A stretch of DNA of 64,000 nt from Streptomyces roseolilacinus (GTDB lineage: Bacteria; Actinomycetota; Actinomycetes; Streptomycetales; Streptomycetaceae). Positions within the stretch are counted from its first letter, which is position 1, and every line of letters starts with the position of its first letter. Both the position numbers and the translations under genes were made by a program. Where the stretch lies: positions 62,001-126,000 of the forward strand of contig NZ_BMSV01000012.1 of assembly GCF_014649335.1 (NCBI RefSeq). Reading direction: 5' to 3'. The notes under the pieces were generated by a model. That model was not told where the DNA came from. It did no database searches and worked only from the letters and a program-made list of their open reading frames with translations. This document shows, piece after piece, positions 57,812 to 64,000 of this stretch.

Positions 57812-59038
57812 ATGGCCGAGTTCACACTCGAGCTGAACGACGACCAGAAGCAGGTCCGTGACTGGCTGCACGGATTCGCCAAGGACGTGATCCGCCCGGC
57901 CGCCGCGGAGTGGGACGAGCGCGAGGAGACCCCCTGGCCGGTCATCCAGGAGGCCGCCAAGGTCGGCATCTACTCCCTCGACTTCTACGCCCAGCAGTTC
58001 TTCGACCCGACCGGCCTCGGCATCCCCGTGGCGATGGAGGAGCTGTTCTGGGGCGACGCGGGCATCGCCCTGTCCATCGTCGGCACCGGCCTCGCCGCGG
58101 TGGGCGTCCTCGCCAACGGCACCGAGGAGCAGATCGGCACCTGGATACCCCAGATGTACGGCACCCCCGAGGACGTGAAGGTCGCCGCGTTCTGCTCCTC
58201 CGAGCCCGACGCCGGCTCGGACGTCGCCTCCATGCGGACGCGCGCCGTGTACGACGAGGCGAAGGACGAGTGGGTCCTCGACGGCACCAAGACCTGGGCC
58301 ACCAACGGCGGCATCGCGGGCGTCCACGTGGTCGTGGCCGTCGTCGACCCGGAACTGGGCTCCAAGGGCCACGCCTCCTTCATCGTCCCGCCCGGCACGC
58401 CCGGCCTGTCGCAGGGCCAGAAGTTCAAGAAGCACGGCATCCGGGCCTCCCACACGGCGGAGGTGGTCCTGGAGGGCGTGCGCGTCCCCGGCTCCTGCCT
58501 GCTCGGCGGCAAGGACAAGCTGGACGAGCGCCTGGCCCGCGCGCGGGAGAAGGCCAGGAAGGGCGGCGAGCGCGTCAAGAACGCCGCGATGGCCACCTTC
58601 GAGGCGTCCCGCCCGGCGGTCGGCGCGATGGCCGTCGGCACGGCCCGCGCGGCGTACGAGGTCGCCCTCGACTACGCCACGACGCGCCACCAGTTCGGCC
58701 GCCCGATCATCGACAACCAGGGCGTCGCCTTCCAGCTCGCCGACATGCGCACCCGGATCGACGCGGCCCGCCTCCTGGTGTGGCGCGCGTCCTGGATGGC
58801 CACCGCGGGCAAGCCCTTCACCTCCGCGGAGGGCTCCATGTCGAAGCTGTACGCCAGCGAGACCGCCAGGGACGTCACCGCCCAGGCGATCCAGATCCTC
58901 GGCGGCAACGGCTATACCCGCGAGTACCCGGTCGAGCGCATGCACCGCGACGCCGCGATCTACACGATCTTCGAGGGCACGAGCGAGATCCAGCGCCTGG
59001 TCATCGCCCGCACCCTCTCCGGCGTGCCGATCCGCTGA
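57812..59038 (+). CDS. Acyl-CoA dehydrogenase
   Basis: A 408-residue flavoenzyme that introduces an alpha-beta double bond into acyl-CoA. Seen: CSSEPDAGSDVASM for FAD binding, HGIRASHTAEV, and the C-terminal IYTIFEGTSEIQRL with the catalytic Glu of the FEGT motif. ATG 57812 follows GGAGGG. The last 75 bp, including that Glu codon and the stop, recur exactly at 61070-61144, marking it as the likely integration target of the following island. Confidence 0.95.
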   Translation: MAEFTLELNDDQKQVRDWLHGFAKDVIRPAAAEWDEREETPWPVIQEAAKVGIYSLDFYAQQFFDPTGLGIPVAMEELFWGDAGIALSIVGTGLAAVGVLANGTEEQIGTWIPQMYGTPEDVKVAAFCSSEPDAGSDVASMRTRAVYDEAKDEWVLDGTKTWATNGGIAGVHVVVAVVDPELGSKGHASFIVPPGTPGLSQGQKFKKHGIRASHTAEVVLEGVRVPGSCLLGGKDKLDERLARAREKARKGGERVKNAAMATFEASRPAVGAMAVGTARAAYEVALDYATTRHQFGRPIIDNQGVAFQLADMRTRIDAARLLVWRASWMATAGKPFTSAEGSMSKLYASETARDVTAQAIQILGGNGYTREYPVERMHRDAAIYTIFEGTSEIQRLVIARTLSGVPIR

Positions 59039-59039
59039 C
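58965..59039 (+). repeat. 75-bp direct repeat, copy 1 (putative attL within the 3' end of the dehydrogenase gene)
   Basis: Identical at all 75 positions to 61070-61144. It begins at CGATCTTCGAGG and ends at CCGCTGAC, one base past the TGA. Sequence upstream of the two copies is only weakly similar (a short GvCGCCGyGATC stretch), downstream it differs completely. Confidence 0.95.
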
Positions 59040-59080
59040 ACATGGAACCAGCAGGACGCGCATAGGATCCCTCTCAAGAA

Positions 59081-59112
59081 CCGGCCCCCCTCCCATGCGC
59101 GAGGGGGGCCGG
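59081..59112 (+). terminator. Terminator following the acyl-CoA dehydrogenase
   Basis: Perfect 12-bp stem (CCGGCCCCCCTC, 59081-59092 with 59101-59112) and 8-nt loop, 43 nt after the stop. It lies on the island side of the repeat, so the element supplies the present terminator. The remaining bases to 59335 show no gene. Confidence 0.75.
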
Positions 59113-59335
59113 ATCGTCTGCCTGATCCGCTCAGAGTGCCTCTGGGAGATCATGGGGAGATCGTTCGTGTTCATGGTGCCGCCGCTTTCGCCGCTGCTCC
59201 TTCGCCGGTTCAGTGGATCCGGCACGACCGGATGCAGAACGCCCCGTCGCCAAGCGAGGCATCATCATTTCCCGGACGCCCGGCCACTTCCCACGGCACC
59301 ATGGTCCCCCGCATCCGCACAGTCCAGGGGAGACC

Positions 59336-59941
59336 ATGCGCACCCGTACCACCGCCGCACTCGCGGTATTCCTCCTCACCACACTCACCGCCTGCGGTAC
59401 CGAGCCCACGCCCGACAAGCCGGCGTCTGCTCCGCAGCCCAGTACCGGCGAAATGACGGAGCAGGCACCGTCCCCGTCCACCTCCACACCACAGAGTCCC
59501 CTCCCTCTCGGCGAAGCATGGAAATGGGAGGGTCTGGCCATCGACGGTGTCACTCGTACCAAGGGCTCCACCGTCGCCCTGTCCTACACCCAGCCGGTCG
59601 TTGGTTTCAGGCCGCCCGGCAAGGAGTTGGGCGTCAGTGGCAAGGCGGTCTGGGCGCGCATCGAGGTGAAGGTCTGCAACGAAGAAGGTGGGAACATCCA
59701 CGTCACTCAGTCTGCCTGGTCACTCGCCTACGAGGACGGGGCCCAGGCCGAAGTGACCGGCCTGCACGGTGGCGACTTCCCCAAGCCCGAGTTCCCCATG
59801 AACGAGAAGCTCGTCAAGCCTGGCAAGTGCGTGCGCGGTGGCATCATGTTCCCCACCGAACCCGATCAACGTCCCGAGCGCATCGTCTACCACCCTGACT
59901 CCATCGACGAGCCGATCGAGTGGGCCGTCCCCACCAAGTAG
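59336..59941 (+). CDS. Putative lipoprotein, DUF4352-like
   Basis: A 201-residue lipoprotein: signal peptide with lipobox LTAC (Cys20), a Pro/Ser/Thr linker (about 21-60), then a beta-rich domain AVWARIEVKVCNEEGG...LAYEDGAQAEVTG...PGKCVRGGIMFPT resembling the immunoglobulin-like DUF4352 domain. Two Cys in the domain could pair. GGGGAG precedes the ATG at 59336. Base composition is below the chromosomal norm, in line with the island. Ligand unknown. Confidence 0.8.
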   Translation: MRTRTTAALAVFLLTTLTACGTEPTPDKPASAPQPSTGEMTEQAPSPSTSTPQSPLPLGEAWKWEGLAIDGVTRTKGSTVALSYTQPVVGFRPPGKELGVSGKAVWARIEVKVCNEEGGNIHVTQSAWSLAYEDGAQAEVTGLHGGDFPKPEFPMNEKLVKPGKCVRGGIMFPTEPDQRPERIVYHPDSIDEPIEWAVPTK

Positions 59942-60129
59942 CACCCGTAAGCGGCTCCTGTGGCCGGCATCCCCTCGTGGCGGGCACCCTTACCGCCGAC
60001 CCGCGAATAACAGGGTCGCTCCTTCCTTGCTGGTGGTGTGACTTCACTGGGCCTGACGTGTGTTCACCGACCGCACCATCCTCTGCCACATCACCTGCGG
60101 CCGGCACCCACGTGCCCCGTACAGGAAGC

Positions 60130-60276
60130 ATGAACACGGTGGTGCTCGACGGCGTGTCGACCGAGATCGGCAACATCGAGAACCGGGTCGATCAGGCCGC
60201 CGCCCAATGCATCACCCAGCTGGTCCAGGCCACTGTCGCCGCCTGGACCAAGCACGTGAAGAAGCCGGAGAAGTAG
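60130..60276 (+). CDS. 48-residue hypothetical protein
   Basis: ATG at 60130 encodes a short helical protein starting MNTVVLDGVSTEIGNIENRVDQAA and ending in Lys residues. No family recognised and the ribosome-binding site (AGGAAG) is modest. It is followed at once by a strong terminator, which supports a real gene ending here. Upstream, 59942-60129 holds nothing recognisable. Confidence 0.5.
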   Translation: MNTVVLDGVSTEIGNIENRVDQAAAQCITQLVQATVAAWTKHVKKPEK

Positions 60277-60312
60277 CAGCGCCCCCACCTCCGATGTGGT
60301 GGGGGCGCGCTG
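60277..60312. terminator. Bidirectional terminator in the island
   Basis: Near-perfect stem (CAGCGCCCCCACC from 60277-60289 with GGTGGGGGCGCGCTG 60298-60312) directly after the 48-codon gene and 12 bp before the stop of the convergent PASTA-like gene; serves both. Confidence 0.75.
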
Positions 60313-60324
60313 CCGTTTCCGATG

Positions 60325-60876
60325 TCAGGGGCAGGTCTCCTCAAGCTTGACCGCCCCGAAGTCGATGGTCGTCTCCGCCGAGACGGTGGCGCCGGCTGCA
60401 GGATCCTGCGAGCAGACGGTCCAGTTCCTGTCGAGCACCTGGGCCCGGTCTGCCCCCGTCTCGTCGTGAGAGGTCAGCATGAAGAGGCCCTGTTCCTGCG
60501 CGTGGTCCTGGGCCGCCTGCAGCCCCATGCCGACGAAGTTCGGCACCCGGATGCTGTCCGAGGGGTTATCCGCAGGGGGCACCGAAGCAGCAGGATCCGT
60601 CCTTGGCGTCGAGGACGGCTTGGCCTTCGGCGGGGGAGTGGCAGCCGGTTTGTCGTCCGCCGTCGGCGTGGCGGTGATCGTTTTGGTCACCGTCGGCGCG
60701 GGCGCCGCTTCCACGGTCGTGTCCTTGCTGCCGGCGCTGCCGATGCCTACTCCGATGAAGAACAGCAGGACGGCTGCCGGGATGACGTAGCGCTTGCGCG
60801 CCCAGCCCGGCCGGGCAGGCGGCGCGGTGGGCGGCGGCGCCCACTGCGGTGGATGCGGCGGCGGCGACTGGCTCAT
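60325..60876 (-). CDS. Membrane-anchored protein with PASTA-like domain
   Basis: A 183-residue protein: Pro-rich cytoplasmic start (SQSPPPHPPQWAPPP), one transmembrane helix (YVIPAAVLLFFIGVGIGSA), a Pro/Thr/Ala linker and a C-terminal PASTA-like domain (VPNFVGMGLQAAQDHAQEQG...VCSQDPAAGATV...). PASTA modules bind muropeptides or beta-lactams, usually on Ser/Thr kinases and PBPs; here no kinase is attached. ATG 60874-60876. Part of the island. Confidence 0.83.
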   Translation of the reverse strand: MSQSPPPHPPQWAPPPTAPPARPGWARKRYVIPAAVLLFFIGVGIGSAGSKDTTVEAAPAPTVTKTITATPTADDKPAATPPPKAKPSSTPRTDPAASVPPADNPSDSIRVPNFVGMGLQAAQDHAQEQGLFMLTSHDETGADRAQVLDRNWTVCSQDPAAGATVSAETTIDFGAVKLEETCP

Positions 60877-61069
60877 GAGGACCCCCAAGGTTGTGCGAGA
60901 AGCCACGACCGTAGCGGGGCGGGGGAGGCGCCTGCTCCGGTAGTGATGAAATCGTGACAGCCCGCAAGCACACATCGGATCGACTGGCGATGAGACGCAG
61001 CTCTGCCCCTCGACAACCACCCGTCGACCGGTGGGGTTTGGTGTGTCGCACGGTGGCGCCGTGATCCGC

Positions 61070-61144
61070 CGATCTTCGAGGGCACGAGCGAGATCCAGCG
61101 CCTGGTCATCGCCCGCACCCTCTCCGGCGTGCCGATCCGCTGAC
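61070..61144 (+). repeat. 75-bp direct repeat, copy 2 (putative attR)
   Basis: Exact copy of the last 75 bp of the acyl-CoA dehydrogenase gene (58965-59039), lying 72 bp before the end of the sugar-transporter operon. It has no start codon in frame, so it is a gene-end relic or recombination half-site rather than a gene. Confidence 0.95.
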
Positions 61145-61215
61145 CGCCGGCCGCGGACGGCGGCCGACGGATCGGCGGTGGGGGCGCGGGGCGTACGGCC
61201 CCGTGCCCTCCGCCG

Positions 61216-62130
61216 TCACTTCACGGAACCCGCCATCACCCCCTGGACGAAGTGGCGCTGGAAGGCCAGGAAGACCACCACCGGGACGACCAGGGACAGG
61301 AACGCGCCCGGGGCCAGGACGTCGATGTTGCTGCCGAACTGCCGTACCTGGGACTGGAGTTCCACGGTCAGCGGCTGCGAGGAGGAGTCGGCGAAGAGGA
61401 GGGCCACCAGCATGTCGTTCCACACCCACAGGAACTGGAAGATGGCCAGGGACGCGAGGGCCGGGCGGCCCACCGGGATCACCAGGTGGACGAAGACGCG
61501 CCACTCCCCGCCGCCGTCCATCCGCGCCGCCTCCAGCATCTCGCGCGGCATCTCCGCGAAGTAGTTGCGGAGCAGGAAGACCGCGAACGGCAGCCCGTAC
61601 GCGACGTGGAAGAGCACCACGCCCGGGATCGTGCCGAACAGGCCCAGCTGGCCGAAGAGTTTCGCCACCGGCAGCAGGCCCACCTGGACCGGTACCACCA
61701 GCAGCGCCACCACCAGCAGGAACAGCCAGTCCCGGCCGGGGAACTCCAGCCACGCGAAGGCGTAGCCGGCCAGTGCCGCCAGGGCGACGACCAGGACCGT
61801 CGTCGGCACCGAGATCAGCACCGTGTTCCAGAACGCCCGCGTCATGCCCGCGTCGTCCAGCAGCGCCGCGTAGTTGGCGAACGACAGCTGCCCCGGGTCG
61901 GCCAGGGCCGTCCACCAGCCGCTGGACGCGCTGTCCTGCGCCGAGCGCAGGGAGGACAGCAGCAGACCGGCCACCGGTGTGATCCAGACCAGCCCCACCA
62001 CCAGGAGGAACGCCTGCACCAGCCCGTTGCCGAGCAGGCGCCGCAGGCGCCGCCGGCGGGGGCGCGGGGGAGGGGGCGCCAGGGGGGCCGGGGAGGCCGG
62101 CTCCACCAGGACGGGTGCGGTCGCGGTCAT
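61216..62130 (-). CDS. Sugar ABC transporter permease (MalG type)
   Basis: A 304-residue permease with six hydrophobic segments, a Pro/Arg-rich start and the cytoplasmic EAA loop EMLEAARMDGGGEWRVFVHLVIPVGRPAL that contacts the ATPase. Family ends typically in QRHFVQGVMAGSVK, as here. Together with the first permease and the binding protein it imports an oligo- or monosaccharide. ATG overlaps the upstream permease stop (ATGA). The ATPase is not in this operon; Streptomyces use the shared MsiK. Confidence 0.93.
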   Translation of the reverse strand: MTATAPVLVEPASPAPLAPPPPRPRRRRLRRLLGNGLVQAFLLVVGLVWITPVAGLLLSSLRSAQDSASSGWWTALADPGQLSFANYAALLDDAGMTRAFWNTVLISVPTTVLVVALAALAGYAFAWLEFPGRDWLFLLVVALLVVPVQVGLLPVAKLFGQLGLFGTIPGVVLFHVAYGLPFAVFLLRNYFAEMPREMLEAARMDGGGEWRVFVHLVIPVGRPALASLAIFQFLWVWNDMLVALLFADSSSQPLTVELQSQVRQFGSNIDVLAPGAFLSLVVPVVVFLAFQRHFVQGVMAGSVK

Positions 62131-63479
62131 GACTGGCTCCTGCGGAAGCGGCGGACGTTGAAGACCATCGCGGGGACCACCAGCAGCAGGAGCAGGACGC
62201 TCAGCGCGCTGCCGAGCCCCTGGTCGTTGCCGCCGCCGAACGACACCAGCCACATCTGGGTGGCCAGCACCGTCGCGTCCTGCTGCACCGGGCCCGGCGC
62301 GATGATGTAGATCAGGTCGAAGACCTTCATCACGTTGATGACCAGCGTGACGAAGACGACCGTCAGCACGGGCGCCAGCAACGGCACGGTGATCCGCCGG
62401 AACACCTGCCACTCGTTCGCCCCGTCGATCCGCGCCGCCTCCAGCGCGTCACGCGGCAGCGCCGACAGGCCGGCGCCGATCAGGACCATGGCGAAGCCCG
62501 TCCAGATCCACAGGTACGCCCCGATGATCGCCGGCGTGACCAGCGCGGGGCCCAGCCACGACACGCCCCCGAACGGCTCGGCGAAGTTCTCCGCGGGCAG
62601 CCGCACCGTGTACGCCCCGCCCTCCTCCAGGCCGTCGAAGCGGAACGCGCCGTCCGCCCCCGTGGTGGCCGTGGCGACCGCCCGGCCGTCCCGTACCGCC
62701 TCCACGGCCAGGCCCGGCAGGCCCCGCTCCGCCGCGTCGACCGCGCCCGGGCGCCCCCCGCCGCCCGGGGTGAAGTCCAGGTACACGACGCCGCGCAGCT
62801 CGCCGGGGCCCGGCTTCCCCGCCGCGGCCGCCGCCGCGGGCCGCGCCTCCGGCGGCACCTCCGCGGGCCTGACGCCCACGAGGCCCAGCGGGAGCGCGGT
62901 ACCGCCGGGGGAGACCGCCGCAGTCGTCTCGTACGCCCCGTCCCCGGTGCGCCGCACGTCCCCGCCCTCGCGGGCCCGCGCCCCCGGGTACGACGCGCCG
63001 TCCTCGAACAGGTCGTGCACGCCCACCACCGCCGCGTTCAGGACGCCCTTGTCGGGGTCCTCCTCGTAGGCGAGGCGGAAGATGATGCCCGCCGCGAGGA
63101 ACGACACCGCCATCGGCAGGAACAGCAGCAGCTTGAACGCCGCCGCCCAGCGGATCCTCTCCACCAGCACGGCGAGGATCAGCCCGAGCGCGGTCAGCAG
63201 GGTGGGTGCCACGACGACCCACACGGTGCTGTTGCGGACGGCCCTCAGGGTGGCCGGGTCGCGGAACATCTCGACGTAGTTGCCGCCGCCGACGAACCGC
63301 GTCCCCGACGCGTCGAAGAAGCTCCGCCCGACGGAGAACAGCACGGGGTACACCACCAGCGCGCCGAGCAGCAGCAGCGCGGGCAGGGCGAAGGCGAGGG
63401 CGACGGCCCGCCGGCGCCGCCCGGCGCGGCGCCGCGTGTCGGCGGCCCCCCGCCGGGCGGTCTCGGTGACTGTGGTCAT
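62127..63479 (-). CDS. Sugar ABC transporter permease (MalF type) with inserted extracellular domain
   Basis: A 450-residue permease, about 150 longer than usual. Helices 1-3 (residues 27-135) and 4-6 (from about 320) are normal, with the EAA loop DALEAARIDGANEWQVFRRI. Between them lies an extracellular insert (about 145-310) whose end, GLPGLAVEAVRDGRAVATATTGADGAFRFDGLEEG split by Gly-rich loops, looks like a CNA-B/SdrD or carboxypeptidase-regulatory beta sandwich. Its site equals the P2 loop of E. coli MalF, which contacts the binding protein. ATG at 63477-63479. Confidence 0.9.
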   Translation of the reverse strand: MTTVTETARRGAADTRRRAGRRRRAVALAFALPALLLLGALVVYPVLFSVGRSFFDASGTRFVGGGNYVEMFRDPATLRAVRNSTVWVVVAPTLLTALGLILAVLVERIRWAAAFKLLLFLPMAVSFLAAGIIFRLAYEEDPDKGVLNAAVVGVHDLFEDGASYPGARAREGGDVRRTGDGAYETTAAVSPGGTALPLGLVGVRPAEVPPEARPAAAAAAGKPGPGELRGVVYLDFTPGGGGRPGAVDAAERGLPGLAVEAVRDGRAVATATTGADGAFRFDGLEEGGAYTVRLPAENFAEPFGGVSWLGPALVTPAIIGAYLWIWTGFAMVLIGAGLSALPRDALEAARIDGANEWQVFRRITVPLLAPVLTVVFVTLVINVMKVFDLIYIIAPGPVQQDATVLATQMWLVSFGGGNDQGLGSALSVLLLLLVVPAMVFNVRRFRRSQS

Positions 63480-63492
63480 GGTGCGGTCCGCC

Positions 63493-64000
63493 TCAGCCCT
63501 GGTTCGCGGTGCGGTACGCCTTGGCCGCCGCGGCCTCCAGCGCCGCCGCCGTCGCGGCCGGGTCCGACGGGTCGCGCAGGAAGTCCTGGAGGATCTTCCA
63601 CTCGCCGGCGCCCTTCGTGCCGCCGAACGCCGCCGGAGCCTGGTCCGACATGTCGAAGCGGACCGAGTCGCCCGCGTCGATCAGGGACTTGGCGGTCGCC
63701 CGCAGCGTCGGGTCCCCGTACGCGCCGAGGTCGAGGCCCTTGTTCGGGGAGAGGAAGCCTCCCTCGGCCGCCCACACGGCCGCCGCCTGCGGGGTGGCCA
63801 GGAACTCCAGGAGCGCCATCGCGGCCCTCTGGTTCCTGCCGTCCTTGAGGACGACCGCCGCGTCGCCGCCGCTGACCACCGGCGCCTCGCCCCGGCCGAC
63901 CGGCGGGAAGGGGAAGAACGCCGCGTCCTCGCCGATCTTCCGTCCGAACTCGTCCTTCGCGATCCCGGCGACGAAGTCGCCCTCGTACACCATCCCGGCC
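63493..64000 (-). CDS. Extracellular solute-binding protein, C-terminal part (gene continues past the window)
   Basis: The frame is open to the end of the window, so only the last ~168 residues are seen. They match family 1 sugar-binding proteins: FFPFPPVG, GGDAAVVLKDGRNQRAAMALLEFLATPQAAAVWAAEGGFLSPNK and a C-terminal Ala-rich helix. It is 13 bp upstream of the first permease gene and would be the first gene of the transporter operon, presumably lipid-anchored outside. Confidence 0.92.
   Translation of the reverse strand, partial: AGMVYEGDFVAGIAKDEFGRKIGEDAAFFPFPPVGRGEAPVVSGGDAAVVLKDGRNQRAAMALLEFLATPQAAAVWAAEGGFLSPNKGLDLGAYGDPTLRATAKSLIDAGDSVRFDMSDQAPAAFGGTKGAGEWKILQDFLRDPSDPAATAAALEAAAAKAYRTANQG

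Larger units (their letters stand above)
59040..61069. mobile_element. Small genomic island between 75-bp repeats
   Basis: A 2.03-kb segment bounded by perfect direct repeats, one inside the 3' end of an acyl-CoA dehydrogenase gene that stays intact. G+C is visibly lower than the flanks and codon third positions are more often A/T. It carries three short genes (lipoprotein, 48-residue protein, PASTA-like membrane protein) and no integrase or excisionase. This layout fits a site-specifically integrated element that has lost, or never had, its own recombinase. Confidence 0.7.

Noticed and set aside
61067..61144. A truncated second acyl-CoA dehydrogenase gene
   Set aside because: Only the final 75 bp are present, with no related coding sequence upstream; it is a repeat, not a gene remnant of useful length.

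Overview
The window is about 72-74% G+C. It has dense, often overlapping genes, GTG starts, TTGACn/TAnnnT promoters that end directly at a start codon (leaderless transcripts), and many actinobacterial markers: a mycothiol-type DinB-fold protein, MurT/GatD, a split-LanB lanthipeptide locus, and a c-di-AMP riboswitch on a cell-wall hydrolase. It reads as the chromosome of a Streptomyces species. No tRNA, rRNA, CRISPR array or intact transposase was seen.

Layout. 0-5.4 kb: the end of sbcC, an Lrp regulator, a rhodanese, a DUF885 protein and an ACT-GNAT protein. 5.5-10.1 kb: a two-gene SWIM zinc-finger / large repeat-protein operon with a promoter matching the RecA-independent (PafBC-type) DNA-damage consensus, divergent from a GntR/UTRA regulator whose promoter carries a DasR-like operator. 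10.9-21.6 kb: ROK regulator, purB-mug, SGNH hydrolase, DinB-fold protein, a pair of CNNM/CBS membrane proteins, a ribbon-helix-helix plus degenerate Fic/Doc pair, methyltransferase and VOC protein. 21.7-26.2 kb: biotin synthesis (bioB-bioA-bioD, divergent from bioF). 26.4-31.0 kb: anti-sigma-type kinase, riboswitch-controlled NlpC/P60 hydrolase, a ClpP paralogue that has lost its catalytic His facing an orphan YefM-type antitoxin across a TGTACA operator, and a TetR/membrane-protein pair with shared -35 elements. 31.1-35.7 kb: urease operon ureABCFGD without ureE. 35.8-45.1 kb: acyltransferase with a leader ORF, SH3-like secreted protein, a large XRE-nSTAND-WD40 protein, BrkB-family protein and a SpoIIE phosphatase.

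45.2-50.4 kb holds a compact class I lanthipeptide locus: split LanB (elimination and glutamylation proteins), a 53-residue precursor that was not in any gene call supplied, and LanC. A MITE-like element sits exactly on the lanC stop codon. There is a strong hairpin between lanA and lanC, and no transporter or protease is present. 50.6-57.7 kb: pectate lyase, small membrane protein, CtaG-like protein, pfkA, murT-gatD, def and a TetR regulator.

57.8-61.2 kb is the second notable region. The last 75 bp of an acyl-CoA dehydrogenase gene, including its catalytic Glu codon and stop, are duplicated perfectly about 2.1 kb downstream. Between the copies lie three small surface/lipoprotein-like genes of visibly lower G+C and no recombinase, which is the signature of a small integrated island with attL/attR. 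The window ends in a sugar ABC transporter operon whose first permease has an extra extracellular beta-sandwich-like domain inserted between membrane helices.
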